A stretch of 51,821 bases of DNA from Holdemanella biformis DSM 3989 (GCF_000156655.1 NZ_DS996841.1:67818-119638), one strand, 5' to 3'; shown: positions 1 through 8,621, counted from the stretch's first letter. The notes: generated by a model not told the origin, from the letters alone. Program-made: numbers and translations.

Positions 1-11
1 ATACCTCTTCC

Positions 12-290
12 TCATTTCTTTTTGATTTTTTTAAAATCCTTCGAATTTAAAAAATAATACAAGATAAATGCCCATACAAGAAGGAGTACCGCACCTAATG
101 ATATAAATGCTTTGTAGTAAGGATAGGCAAAAATAGCTCCTACACTTAGAATCATGCCAACAAAGATATAGGAAACAAATTCTTGAATCACATCATAAAT
201 ATCTTGAAAACTATATTGATTATGTGTTCCTTCATTTTCTTGTAGTCCATCATATACGCCTTGTGCAATATCTTTTAAAAACTTTTTCAT
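12..290 (-). CDS. Small two-helix membrane protein, function unknown
   Basis: The protein is 92 residues from the ATG at 290. It has a charged N-terminal half followed by two hydrophobic stretches, roughly residues 40-58 and 62-82, and a lysine-rich cytoplasmic tail (SKDFKKIKKK). This fits a small integral membrane protein. A TTG at 308 in the same frame is an alternative start and has AAGGAG 11 bases upstream, but that AAGGAG lies inside the terminator hairpin of the preceding gene. The ATG has only a weak AGG just before it, so the start is uncertain. It lies downstream of another small membrane protein gene (340-516). I do not recognise a family. Confidence 0.6.
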   Translation of the reverse strand: MKKFLKDIAQGVYDGLQENEGTHNQYSFQDIYDVIQEFVSYIFVGMILSVGAIFAYPYYKAFISLGAVLLLVWAFILYYFLNSKDFKKIKKK

Positions 291-310
291 ACCTATAATA
301 TACCACAAGA

Positions 311-335
311 AAAGGCTTTCTCCTTAGGAAAAGCC
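311..335 (-). terminator. Rho-independent terminator of the 58-aa gene
   Basis: On the minus strand GGCTTT TCC pairs with GGA AAAGCC (one bulged base), closing on a TAA loop, and is followed by TTTTCTT. It lies directly after the stop codon at 340. Confidence 0.6.
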
Positions 336-339
336 AACA

Positions 340-516
340 TTATTTATGATTCATCATTTTAAGTGCGATTCTTAAAATACAAACGCCCATTACCACAATC
401 ACAATTGAATTCAATAACCAAGTGTTCATTGTACTTGGAAGTTTATAAATAAAAACGGTACATGCCAAGAGAAGTAAAATAAAGAGTTCTACCACTGAAT
501 TTTTAATCACAATCAT
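340..516 (-). CDS. 58-aa two-helix membrane protein, function unknown
   Basis: A short reading frame starting MIVIKNSVVELFILLLLAC and ending ILRIALKMMNHK. An excellent SD (AAGGAGG) sits 7 bases before the ATG at 516, a sigma-A promoter lies just upstream and a terminator just downstream, so it looks like a real monocistronic gene despite its size. Two hydrophobic helices (about residues 9-25 and 33-50) make it an integral membrane peptide. No family is recognised. The neighbour at 12-290 is also a small two-helix membrane protein. Confidence 0.7.
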   Translation of the reverse strand: MIVIKNSVVELFILLLLACTVFIYKLPSTMNTWLLNSIVIVVMGVCILRIALKMMNHK

Positions 517-538
517 ATCTGTACCTCCTTATACTTTT

Positions 539-566
539 AGTATAAATTGCTTTAAACAAAGTACAA
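539..566 (-). promoter_or_regulatory. Sigma-A promoter of the 58-aa gene
   Basis: Minus strand: -35 TTGTAC, 16-base spacer, -10 TATACT, followed by AAGGAGG and the ATG at 516. Confidence 0.6.
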
Positions 567-640
567 TATGACTCGATACGATTGAACAGAAATTTATCCA
601 ACACTTAATTCATCCTTAATCTTTGTTAATTTTAATTTAC

Positions 641-688
641 ATAAGAACCAATTTCTCATTTGCAAGTTCTTATAAAGAGGATTATTAT
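641..688 (+). promoter_or_regulatory. Promoter with overlapping inverted repeat before the GGDEF gene
   Basis: TTGCAA (660-665), a 17-base spacer and TATTAT (683-688) form a plausible sigma-A promoter. A perfect 8-bp inverted repeat, ATAAGAAC (641-648) and GTTCTTAT (666-673), straddles the -35 region and could be an operator. The regulator is unknown. The rest of the 567-722 gap shows nothing else. Confidence 0.4.
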
Positions 689-722
689 AAAAGTGTTTAA
701 CCATAAAGAAACGGAGTTTATT

Positions 723-1847
723 ATGATCAACATACCCGAGATACTGGTGGCAAACGGGACTGGGGCATTTTTAGTACTCTTCTTATTGTTATATCGAATA
801 CGAATTGCCCAAACAAATCAGTTTGATGAAAAAGCATATAACTTTATGCTTATAGTTACCTTTATTGCCACGATCAATGAAACGCTTAGTTTTATCATTG
901 ATGCACGCCCAGGTTTTATCTTTCATATTTTACAATATATCTCAAATACAATTTCTTCAGCTAGCTCAGGCATCATCGGATATTGTTGGTGTTTATTCGT
1001 AGAATATCATATTCACAGAAATTTTAAACGCATTAAAAAGAAATCAAGAATCCTAGCCATCCCATTGATCATAGCTATGATTTTATTAATTATCAATTTA
1101 TGTGGTACCGATATTATTTTCGATATTTCTAAACAAAACAAATATACTCGTGGCCCTATCAATTTCCTTTTATATATCATTGTCTTTATTTATTATATCG
1201 AAAGTATATATACTGTACAAAAAGCTAGAAGCGACTCCATTTTAGTCGAATTCTTTCCCATTTACTTCTTTATCATCCCTTGCATGATTGGCACTATGAT
1301 TCAAGGTTTCTTCTTTGGGATTTCTACGATTTGGCTTTGTGTCGCAATCGCATTTATCATTGTTTACATTGAAATTCAAATATCTATATCCTTTATTGAT
1401 GATTTATCTGGACTTTACAATCGAAAATACATGAACCATTATCTAAATAAGCTACAAAACGATAAAACAAAACATGTATATGGATTTTTGATGGATATTA
1501 ATGATTTCAAAGCCATCAACGATATATATGGACATTTAAAAGGTGATCAAGCCATCATTCAGTTTGGAAAAATTCTACAAAATTCAATTGACAAAGATTC
1601 AGTTGCCATTCGTATGGGTGGTGATGAATTTGTGATCTTCGCAATATTAAAATCCAATAAAGAAGGTTTAGCCTTAAAAAAACGCATTGAACAAAACGTA
1701 CGACAATTTAATACGAATTCAATAGAACCATTCCACTTATCTTTCTCAATTGGAATTGCTAAATACAGCGGTAATATTGAGACATTCTTATCATCGATGG
1801 ATGATTCCATGTATGAAGCTAAAAACATGCATCGTTTAATGCACTGA
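723..1847 (+). CDS. Membrane diguanylate cyclase (GGDEF domain)
   Basis: Predicted to make cyclic di-GMP from two GTP. The 374-residue protein has six or seven hydrophobic helices in the first 215 residues, probably a ligand- or stress-sensing membrane module, and a C-terminal GGDEF domain. The domain begins at DDLSGLYNRKYMN and contains the intact active-site motif RMGGDEFVIF; the metal-binding region MDINDFKAIND is also present. The RxxD inhibitory site expected five residues before GGDEF is absent, so product feedback is probably weak. The ATG at 723 is chosen because CGGAG lies 7 bases upstream; an in-frame TTG at 660 lies in the promoter. It is monocistronic, ending in a strong terminator. 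A second, broken GGDEF gene lies at 9277-10407. Confidence 0.88.
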   Translation: MINIPEILVANGTGAFLVLFLLLYRIRIAQTNQFDEKAYNFMLIVTFIATINETLSFIIDARPGFIFHILQYISNTISSASSGIIGYCWCLFVEYHIHRNFKRIKKKSRILAIPLIIAMILLIINLCGTDIIFDISKQNKYTRGPINFLLYIIVFIYYIESIYTVQKARSDSILVEFFPIYFFIIPCMIGTMIQGFFFGISTIWLCVAIAFIIVYIEIQISISFIDDLSGLYNRKYMNHYLNKLQNDKTKHVYGFLMDINDFKAINDIYGHLKGDQAIIQFGKILQNSIDKDSVAIRMGGDEFVIFAILKSNKEGLALKKRIEQNVRQFNTNSIEPFHLSFSIGIAKYSGNIETFLSSMDDSMYEAKNMHRLMH

Positions 1848-1849
1848 TC

Positions 1850-1876
1850 AAGGCGAGTTCATCGCCTTTTTTATTT
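1850..1876 (+). terminator. Rho-independent terminator of the GGDEF gene
   Basis: AGGCGA and TCGCCT arms around GTTCA, followed by a T-rich run (TTTTTTATTTT). Confidence 0.8.
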
Positions 1877-1881
1877 TGCAC

Positions 1882-1920
1882 AAAAAAAAGATGAGCAATT
1901 TTAAAATTGATTACTCATCT
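1882..1920 (-). terminator. Terminator after metG and the 60-aa gene
   Basis: Minus strand GATGAG and CTCATC outer arms with an inner self-complementary AATTTTAAAATT, followed by eight T. The outer arm overlaps the stop codon at 1911-1913. It faces the GGDEF terminator in a convergent arrangement. Confidence 0.75.
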
Positions 1921-2093
1921 AGTTTTTCAATTACTTTTTTAATGTAGTAGGTTCTTAATAAACCAAAGATCAAGATCACGATTCCGATAATGGAAATCGC
2001 TTTTTCTTGATACAACAAACCAAACACAAAGACGACAACGCCAAGGCCAGCAAGTTGTAATTGTTTAAAAACAACCTTTTGTTTATCATTCAT
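1911..2093 (-). CDS. 60-aa membrane protein coupled to metG
   Basis: Two hydrophobic helices (about residues 15-28 and 32-48) between a charged N-terminus (MNDKQKVVFKQLQ) and a charged C-terminus (IKKVIEKLDE). Its ATG shares one base with the metG stop codon (TAATG), so it should be translated by coupling to metG and fall under the same T-box. It is followed by a terminator. It resembles the many short two-helix membrane proteins of Bacillota, but no specific family is recognised and a role in translation is not implied. Confidence 0.7.
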   Translation of the reverse strand: MNDKQKVVFKQLQLAGLGVVVFVFGLLYQEKAISIIGIVILIFGLLRTYYIKKVIEKLDE

Positions 2094-4018
2094 TAGCGAA
2101 CAGTTACACCATTAGGCATTTCTTTTGCGACTGTGACAAATGATAAGTCTTTATCGTCTGTAGCACAAAGAATCATACCATAAGATTCTACACCACGTAA
2201 TTTAACTGGTTTTAAGTTTGTCACTACGACAACCTGTTTTCCAATCAACTCTTCTGGTTTGTAGTGTTTTGCGATACCACTCACAATTTGACGAACTTCA
2301 CCACCCAAATCAACTTGTTCTACCAACAAACGATCAGCCTTTGGATGAGGTTCACATTTTACAATCGTACCTACTTTAAATTGTAGTTTCGCAAAATCAT
2401 CAATTGTAACTTCTTCTACTTTTTCTTCTTCCTTTTTCGTTTCTTCTTTTTTCTTATTGAATTCTTCCATAAATTTCTTCTCGTCAATACGAGCAAACAA
2501 TGGTTCACACTTTTCAACGACATGAATATCTGTTTCTAAGTTTCCAAAAGAATCACAAGAATCTAAATCGGTTACTTTTGTATTTAAGTACGCAAACATC
2601 TTTTCAGCTGTTTCAGGCAAGAATGAGTGTAATAATACAGCTGAAATACGAATTGATTCAAGCAAGTTATAAAGAACTGTTGCCAAACGATCTTGTTTCG
2701 ATTCATCTTTAGCAAGTACCCAAGGCATAGTTTCATCAATATACTTATTTGTACGACGTAACAATGTGAATATTTCATCTAATGCATCACCAACACGAAG
2801 TTCTTCCATTTTAGCTTCCACTTTTTTCTTAGTCTCTAAAGCACAAGCCTTCAATTCTTCATCCACTGCCTCACATACATTTGGATTTGTAACTAAACCA
2901 CCAAAGTATTTATTTGACATCGCAATTGTACGTGATACTAAATTACCTAAAATATTTGCCAAGTCCGAATTGATTCTTTCAATCACTAGATCCCAAGTAA
3001 TTGTTCCATCTTGGGCAAATGGCATTTCATGTAAACAATAATAACGTACGGCATCTACACCAAAGTGTTCCACTAAATCTTCGGCATAAATTACATTTCC
3101 TTTCGATTTAGACATTTTATCACTACCAGTAAGTAGCCATGGGTGTCCAAACACTTTCTTTGGCAAAGGTAAATCTAAAGCCATTAAGATAATTGGCCAA
3201 TAGATTGTGTGGAAACGTAAAATATCTTTACCAATAATGTGAGTTGCAGGCCAGTACTTTTTAAATTTTTCATCACTTTCACCATTGGCATGATAACCAA
3301 GAGTCGTAATATAGTTGCTTAATGCATCGATCCAAACGTATACAACGTGTTTTGGATCAAAATCAACAGGAACTCCCCAACTAAATGAAGTACGTGATAC
3401 ACATAAATCTTGTAATCCTGGACGTAAGAAGTTGTTCAACATTTCATTTTTACGAGATTCTGGTTGAATAAAATCAGGATGATCTTCAATATATTTGATC
3501 AAACGATCTGCATATTTTTGCATATTGAAGAAGTAAGCTTCTTCTTTTGCCTTTTTTACTGGACGACCACAATCTGGGCAACATCCATCAACAAGTTGAG
3601 ATTCTGTCCAGAAAGATTCACAAGGCGTACAATACCATCCTTCATATGTTCCTTTATAAATATCTCCTTGGTCATATAAACGTTTAAAAATACTTTGTAC
3701 TTCTTTAACATGATAATCATCTGTAGTACGTACAAAATAATCATAGCTTGTATTCATTAAATCCCAGTTGGATTTGATTTGAGCAGCTACACCATCGACA
3801 AATTCTTGTGGAGTAACTCCTGCAGCTTTTGCCTTTTCCTCAATTTTTACACCATGCTCATCTGTACCTGTTTGAAAAAATACATCATATCCTTGTGCTC
3901 TTTTAAAACGAGCAATCGCATCCGATAAGATAATTTCATATGTATTTCCAATATGAGGTCTACCAGATGTATACGCAATGGCAGTTGTTAAATAAAACGG
4001 TTCTTTCTTTTGTGTCAT
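2093..4018 (-). CDS. metG: Methionyl-tRNA synthetase
   Basis: Charges tRNA-Met with methionine in the cytoplasm. The 641-residue protein shows the class I signatures PHIGN (residues 21-25, HIGH-type) and KMSKS (301-305). A single zinc knuckle is formed by Cys130, Cys133, Cys147 and Cys150. A C-terminal EMAP/Arc1p-type tRNA-binding domain covers about 537-641 (VGTIVKCEPHPKADRLLVEQ), linked by a Lys/Glu-rich stretch. This is the usual full-length bacterial form. It follows a T-box leader with a Met specifier, so transcription should rise when uncharged tRNA-Met accumulates. A small membrane protein gene overlaps its stop codon. Confidence 0.97.
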   Translation of the reverse strand: MTQKKEPFYLTTAIAYTSGRPHIGNTYEIILSDAIARFKRAQGYDVFFQTGTDEHGVKIEEKAKAAGVTPQEFVDGVAAQIKSNWDLMNTSYDYFVRTTDDYHVKEVQSIFKRLYDQGDIYKGTYEGWYCTPCESFWTESQLVDGCCPDCGRPVKKAKEEAYFFNMQKYADRLIKYIEDHPDFIQPESRKNEMLNNFLRPGLQDLCVSRTSFSWGVPVDFDPKHVVYVWIDALSNYITTLGYHANGESDEKFKKYWPATHIIGKDILRFHTIYWPIILMALDLPLPKKVFGHPWLLTGSDKMSKSKGNVIYAEDLVEHFGVDAVRYYCLHEMPFAQDGTITWDLVIERINSDLANILGNLVSRTIAMSNKYFGGLVTNPNVCEAVDEELKACALETKKKVEAKMEELRVGDALDEIFTLLRRTNKYIDETMPWVLAKDESKQDRLATVLYNLLESIRISAVLLHSFLPETAEKMFAYLNTKVTDLDSCDSFGNLETDIHVVEKCEPLFARIDEKKFMEEFNKKKEETKKEEEKVEEVTIDDFAKLQFKVGTIVKCEPHPKADRLLVEQVDLGGEVRQIVSGIAKHYKPEELIGKQVVVVTNLKPVKLRGVESYGMILCATDDKDLSFVTVAKEMPNGVTVR

Positions 4019-4044
4019 TTCTATTTCCTCCTATATTTTACAAA

Positions 4045-4256
4045 TAAAAAAAGCCTTCATCCAAGGACGAAAGCTTCGTGGTACCACCTTAGTTTGTGTT
4101 TGCACACCTCAAGCTGTTAACGCCAGCATACGTCTTTATCTACATATCAATAAAGAAGCTCCAAGACCATATTCTTTATATCTTATACACAGATTTTCAC
4201 CAAACATCTGCTCTCTATAGTATGCAATATAAATACTCTTCTTTTCTTTGCTTATT
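4045..4256 (-). promoter_or_regulatory. T-box riboswitch (Met) controlling metG
   Basis: Minus strand carries the T-box core AAGGTGGTACCACG immediately before a terminator hairpin (about 4051-4075, GC/GU-paired stem then seven T). Its TGGT can pair with the ACCA end of tRNA-Met. Upstream stem I elements are visible: AGAGAGC near 4215, GGTGAAAATCTG near 4200, and a plausible ATG specifier in AATATGGTCTTGG near 4165. Uncharged tRNA-Met would favour the antiterminator and metG expression. Confidence 0.9.
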
Positions 4257-4265
4257 GACTGCTCT

Positions 4266-4295
4266 ATTATACGCTATAAAACATATTTTGAGCAA
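4266..4295 (-). promoter_or_regulatory. Sigma-A promoter of the metG T-box transcript
   Basis: Minus strand TTGCTC, 18-base spacer, perfect TATAAT (rc at 4266-4271). It starts just downstream of the PHP gene stop. Confidence 0.7.
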
Positions 4296-4297
4296 AT

Positions 4298-5806
4298 TTA
4301 TTTTGCGGCTTTTGTCAAAATTCTTACAAGTGGCAATGCCTTTTCTGGGCAATTTGAAACACCCATATGATATTTTGGCTTAGTCGGACCATGATAATCA
4401 CTACCACAAGAAACAAACAATTTACGTTTCTGTACAATTTTTAAAGCTGCCGCAATCGTTTGTTCATGAATATCATTTGAGAAGCATTCCACTCCATCCA
4501 TACCTAAATCGACAATTTCTTCTAATACTTCATCTGAAATATAATCTAAATGCCAACTTGATAAAATCGCAATTCCACCAGCATTATGAATCGCATCAAT
4601 GACTGCTTGAGCATCTGGATAATCTGCCTTTACATAACAAGGTCCATTCTTGCCAAATACATCTGTTTCAAATCTTGACATTGCAGCACTATGGCTTTCA
4701 CAATTATCCAAATATTTCTTCACAAATGGCAATGAACGCGTTCTTTCATTATGGAAAACCATTTTTGTAATTTCTGTTGGTGTAATTGTTTGAAAACGAG
4801 AATTTGACATCAAAGAATCCACATCGATACGAATTCCTGAGAAATTTTCAAATTTTTCGACACGTTCAATCGATAATTCTTTTTCGCGCTTCAAAGAATT
4901 TTGTTCTAGTACTTCAAACACTTCGTTTGTCCAATCAATATAATAACCTAGAATACGAACTCGCATTCTTTTATATTGTGCATCAATTTCAACGCCTGGA
5001 ATATATTGAATATTATACAGACTCGAAAAACGCATAGCTGCCGCATTTGCTCTTGCACAGTTATGGTCCGTAATCGAAATCACTTCTAAACCATTATCCT
5101 TTGCCTGCTTAAACAATTCTTCAACATCATAATATCCGTCATCACTATAATTTGATCGAATGTGTAAATCGATTGGTGTAACATGTAATTCTTCTTGAAC
5201 CACTTCTGGCTTTGTTTCAAAACGAATCTCTTGATCTGGTTCACGAACTGGAACTAAGCCGAAAATCAAATCAAATAAAGTTTGTTGGTGTGGCATAACC
5301 AATACAAAGATTCCATTGATTATCCACCATAAAATAACACCTAAAACTTGAAAGAAGAAGCCAAAAATCATAAGTGGAACACCAAAGCCTAATGCTTGTC
5401 TTAAAATCAAGTTTAATGGCATTGCCTCTTTTTTATCTTTTTTTCTGACTAACTTCAAATCCAGCATGGCATAGCCAAAAGATTGACCATTTGTCCTAGC
5501 TGTAAAAAATGCAAGCAATAAGACGCTCGACACAAATAATAGTGCGAACATAATATAGAATAATAAATCAAAAAAGTGCGGTGGAATCAATCCACACATA
5601 ATTAATAAAAACTCAATAACCCATATATAAACAGGAAGTAAACAAATATTGATATCCATTAAAAACGCAAATAAATGATCTTGATAATCGGATAGACTAC
5701 GTTTTAAAGGCATCGCATATTTATATCCACCTGCACGATACAATTTCGATTTTTTTTGAAAATATGCCAGAGTTAGATCCTTAGCATTGTATTTTTGTTG
5801 TTTCAT
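4298..5806 (-). CDS. RDD membrane domain fused to PHP-family phosphoesterase
   Basis: A 502-residue two-part protein. The N-terminal 200 or so residues have four hydrophobic helices and look like an RDD-type membrane module (GQSFGYAMLDLKLVRKKDKK fits RDD). The C-terminal half is a PHP domain of the TrpH/YciV (RNase AM-like) kind, with the metal-ligand motifs in order: DLHIRSNYSDDG, ITDHN, GVEID, a His in SSWHLD, and GSDYHG. It may hydrolyse nucleotide or RNA 5'-phosphates at the inner membrane face; the substrate is unknown. The ATG at 5806 is chosen because an extended -10 (TGTTATAAT) lies just upstream at 5831-5839, which excludes the longer starts at 5851 and 5938. Confidence 0.75.
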   Translation of the reverse strand: MKQQKYNAKDLTLAYFQKKSKLYRAGGYKYAMPLKRSLSDYQDHLFAFLMDINICLLPVYIWVIEFLLIMCGLIPPHFFDLLFYIMFALLFVSSVLLLAFFTARTNGQSFGYAMLDLKLVRKKDKKEAMPLNLILRQALGFGVPLMIFGFFFQVLGVILWWIINGIFVLVMPHQQTLFDLIFGLVPVREPDQEIRFETKPEVVQEELHVTPIDLHIRSNYSDDGYYDVEELFKQAKDNGLEVISITDHNCARANAAAMRFSSLYNIQYIPGVEIDAQYKRMRVRILGYYIDWTNEVFEVLEQNSLKREKELSIERVEKFENFSGIRIDVDSLMSNSRFQTITPTEITKMVFHNERTRSLPFVKKYLDNCESHSAAMSRFETDVFGKNGPCYVKADYPDAQAVIDAIHNAGGIAILSSWHLDYISDEVLEEIVDLGMDGVECFSNDIHEQTIAAALKIVQKRKLFVSCGSDYHGPTKPKYHMGVSNCPEKALPLVRILTKAAK

Positions 5807-5830
5807 AAAATCATAAGCCTTTCTCGCATT

Positions 5831-5839
5831 ATTATAACA
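5831..5839 (-). promoter_or_regulatory. Extended -10 promoter of the RDD-PHP gene
   Basis: Minus strand TGTTATAAT (TG-N-TATAAT), about 25 bases before the ATG at 5806 and directly after the terminator of the upstream gene. Confidence 0.55.
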
Positions 5840-5851
5840 ATTTTTAAACAT

Positions 5852-5874
5852 GAAAAAAAGGGCCACAGCCCTTA
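5852..5874 (-). terminator. Terminator of the FIVAR surface protein gene
   Basis: Minus strand AAGGGC-TGTG-GCCCTT followed by seven T. It overlaps the stop codon at 5872-5874. Confidence 0.85.
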
Positions 5875-7359
5875 ATCTTGTTTTCTTAGACGTTTTGTTA
5901 CAAATGTTAACATACCCAAAGACATTACACATAACCATGTATATAATGTAGAATCTGTATTTGTAGCTGTGTTGATACTTGTACCAGAACTCATTTTTAA
6001 ATTCTGTGCTTCCTGTAATAATTTTTGGTATGTTTTACCAACCTTATTTTTTAATTCGGCATTGACTGCTTTTTGATCCGGTGATGATAACTTTAACCAG
6101 CTAGGCATTGCCGAAAGAATCTTTTGATAGTTTAAATAATTTGCGGTAGCAAACACATTTCCACTTGCACTCGTTAAATAAGTCTTAATGAAATTATCTG
6201 CAGCGCTTGTTGTTGCCTTAGGCGAAGGTGTTTGTACAGATTGAACTGTATTCACTTGTTCTTGCACAACCAATTGAGGTGTATCCAACATTTGTTTTTG
6301 AGGCTCTACAACCACATTATTTTCTAGTGTCATCACCTTATATACAAAATTATCTTTATTTTCAAAATAAGCATTCAATCGTGCTAATGAATCATTGATT
6401 TCATCTTGTGTGGATTCATCGTTTGTAAGAATAACACTACAAGCATCCAATTCATTTTTAAAATTCATATAAGATGCTTCTTCAAGCATATCTTTGTCGG
6501 ATTCTAAAAATGCATAGCCTTCCTGCACCTTTTCATTCAAAATACTAAAATCGGCTTTTTTTACCAATGCTTGAATTGCATTCTCTAAATCCTCTTGTGC
6601 CTTTTGAATTTCTTCGGCTGTACTATTTGCATTTTCTAAAACCGGCTTTGCCTGATTCAATGCTGTTTCATATGTGCGATAACTATTTTTTGTATATTCA
6701 TCTTTCACATAATTTGATTGTTCAACTACACTCTTTAATCCAGAAAGATCGATCAATGCATTTTTTGCATTCACTAACTTAACTTGTGCTTCAACCACCT
6801 GCTCTAAAGTTGTAGTATCTTGTGCAATCAAATTATTTGATTCATTCACTTCAGATTTTAATGATGCATATGTACTTGCCGTATATAAAGAGGCATCTAA
6901 ACTTTCTGCATCTTTTACTAAAAGTGACAATTGTTCTTTCGCATCCAAAACCATTTTACTAGCTTGACTTACAATAATGTCATATGCACTTAATGTACAA
7001 TTCTTTGCCTTTTTCATACCTGCATCTTTATATGCAGTTTCATACGCATTCTTAATTTCATCCTGGTTTTCTTTTGTCAATTCCTTAAACAATTGATTAC
7101 CAGTCAATACGATTGTACAATTCTTTTCATCTACTTTTGTGATCGTAGTATATTTTTCAATATCTTTATTGTTAAGGTCTTTAACAATTTCTTTTGTACT
7201 CAAATAATACTTAATATAATCTTCTGCTGAAATTGTTTGTTGGGCTTTTTCTTCTAATTTTACTGGCTGTAAATGTTTTGCAAGTACATCCATACTAGGA
7301 TTTGAAGCCACACAAACCGCAACAGCACTTGCTACACAATAAACCTTTGTTTTATTCAC
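5872..7359 (-). CDS. Secreted FIVAR-repeat surface protein with C-terminal anchor helix
   Basis: A 495-residue exported protein from the GTG at 7359, which has GGAGGG six bases upstream. The signal peptide is MNKTKVYCVASAVAVCVAS and following residues. The middle holds about three helical FIVAR-like modules (around residues 150-330), recognisable from repeats of YxxAL/AKxVL...AQxxLxxAxxAL. FIVAR modules usually bind matrix or wall components in cell-surface proteins. The C-terminus has a hydrophobic helix and a basic tail (TKRLRKQD) like a sortase substrate, but no LPxTG: the preceding residues read NTATNTDSTLYTW. It may be an ordinary tail anchor or use a non-canonical sorting signal. It follows dxr by about 50 bases. 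Confidence 0.75.
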   Translation of the reverse strand: MNKTKVYCVASAVAVCVASNPSMDVLAKHLQPVKLEEKAQQTISAEDYIKYYLSTKEIVKDLNNKDIEKYTTITKVDEKNCTIVLTGNQLFKELTKENQDEIKNAYETAYKDAGMKKAKNCTLSAYDIIVSQASKMVLDAKEQLSLLVKDAESLDASLYTASTYASLKSEVNESNNLIAQDTTTLEQVVEAQVKLVNAKNALIDLSGLKSVVEQSNYVKDEYTKNSYRTYETALNQAKPVLENANSTAEEIQKAQEDLENAIQALVKKADFSILNEKVQEGYAFLESDKDMLEEASYMNFKNELDACSVILTNDESTQDEINDSLARLNAYFENKDNFVYKVMTLENNVVVEPQKQMLDTPQLVVQEQVNTVQSVQTPSPKATTSAADNFIKTYLTSASGNVFATANYLNYQKILSAMPSWLKLSSPDQKAVNAELKNKVGKTYQKLLQEAQNLKMSSGTSINTATNTDSTLYTWLCVMSLGMLTFVTKRLRKQD

Positions 7360-7410
7360 GACAAACCCTCCATTCCATTTCACTATTTTACTCCCAAAAT
7401 TTCAATTGGT

Positions 7411-8547
7411 CTAGTCCCAATATTCAATGACGAACTTTCTTGCCCATGCATCCGATGCTTCTAATTGCTCAATTGTAGGATTTTCAATATATTTTCCGTT
7501 CTTACAAGCTTGTTCAATACTCTCTTCAATTTGTAAAAAAGAAATCTTCTTCTCTAAGAATAATTGTACGGCCTGTTCATCCGCCCCATTAAATACAGCA
7601 CCTAGATTTCCTTCTTTTTTACCAATTTCATAGGCTAGTTTCAACATTGGATAACGAACATAATCCATTTCTTTAAAATTCAAATCCATTGTCTTTGTCA
7701 TATCCAAAGGATGATCCTCCTTTAATACCGGACGATCTGGATAACATAGTGCATATTGAATTGGTAAGCGCATATCGGCTGAACCTAGTTGTGCAATAAT
7801 CGCATTATCATTATATTCAACCATAGAATGTACAATACTTTGACGATGTAATACTGTATCAATTTTTTCATAAGGCAAATCAAATAAATAATGAGCTTCA
7901 ATCACTTCAAACCCCTTATTCACCATTGTTGCACTATCCACTGTAATTCTTTTACCCATATTCCAATTTGGATGTTTTAAAGTCTGTTCTACTGTTACAT
8001 CACTTAATTCATCTCTAGATTTATCTCTAAAACTACCTCCACTTGCCGTAATAATCAAACGTTTTACATCTTCATTACGATTGCCTTGTAAAGACTGGAA
8101 AATAGCTGAATGTTCCGAATCAATTGGGTATAATTTTGTATTTGTTTCATGCAATGTCTTACGAACCAAAACACCACCCGCTACCAAACTTTCTTTGTTG
8201 GCTAAGGCAACATCGATACCTTTCTTTAAGGATGTAAGAGTTGGTTTTAAGCCTCTAAATCCAACCACCGCATTCACTAATAAATCATATTCACAATTTT
8301 CAATACAATCCACCATGGCATTCGTTCCACTAAAAACCTTTACGCCCTTTAATTGATTTGCCTTTGAAACATCTGAAATACCAGCTACTTGAATCGATGG
8401 ATGTTTATCAATGATTTTTTGCATCACATCCGCTTGATGTCCAGCCGCTATTCCTACTAGACAAAACTTGTCTGGATGTTGTTCAATCACATCCACAGTT
8501 TGTAATCCAATTGAGCCTGTAGCCCCTAATAATAATATTCTTTTCAT
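7411..8547 (-). CDS. dxr: 1-deoxy-D-xylulose 5-phosphate reductoisomerase
   Basis: Converts DXP to 2-C-methyl-D-erythritol 4-phosphate with NADPH, the first committed step of the MEP isoprenoid pathway. The 378-residue length is normal. Visible signatures are the Rossmann motif LLGATGSIGLQTVDVI at the N-terminus, ALANKESLVAGG (NADPH/substrate region), and PIDSEHSAIFQ with the metal-binding Asp/Glu. The later GNM-type loop HPNWNMGKRITVDSATMVNKG is intact. The SD AGGTGA precedes the ATG. In many Bacillota dxr sits with cdsA and rseP; here neither is adjacent, and a secreted protein gene follows. Confidence 0.96.
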   Translation of the reverse strand: MKRILLLGATGSIGLQTVDVIEQHPDKFCLVGIAAGHQADVMQKIIDKHPSIQVAGISDVSKANQLKGVKVFSGTNAMVDCIENCEYDLLVNAVVGFRGLKPTLTSLKKGIDVALANKESLVAGGVLVRKTLHETNTKLYPIDSEHSAIFQSLQGNRNEDVKRLIITASGGSFRDKSRDELSDVTVEQTLKHPNWNMGKRITVDSATMVNKGFEVIEAHYLFDLPYEKIDTVLHRQSIVHSMVEYNDNAIIAQLGSADMRLPIQYALCYPDRPVLKEDHPLDMTKTMDLNFKEMDYVRYPMLKLAYEIGKKEGNLGAVFNGADEQAVQLFLEKKISFLQIEESIEQACKNGKYIENPTIEQLEASDAWARKFVIEYWD

Positions 8548-8564
8548 AACTAATCACCTGTATC

Positions 8565-8598
8565 TATAATTTTATCACAATACCACAAAAATTGTGGT
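8565..8598 (+). promoter_or_regulatory. -10 element and inverted repeat before the cyclase gene
   Basis: A perfect TATAAT at 8565-8570 lies on the plus strand with a poor -35. A perfect 7-bp inverted repeat, ACCACAA (8582-8588) and TTGTGGT (8592-8598), would fall at the start of the transcript, as an operator or 5' hairpin. The intergenic gap is shared with divergent dxr. Confidence 0.4.
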
Positions 8599-8621
8599 TA
8601 AATATCTTTAGGAGGTAACTT

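Noticed and set aside
2500-3679. Plus-strand frames inside metG
   Set aside because: They are shadows of the well-supported metG reading frame, with no SD and no recognisable protein.
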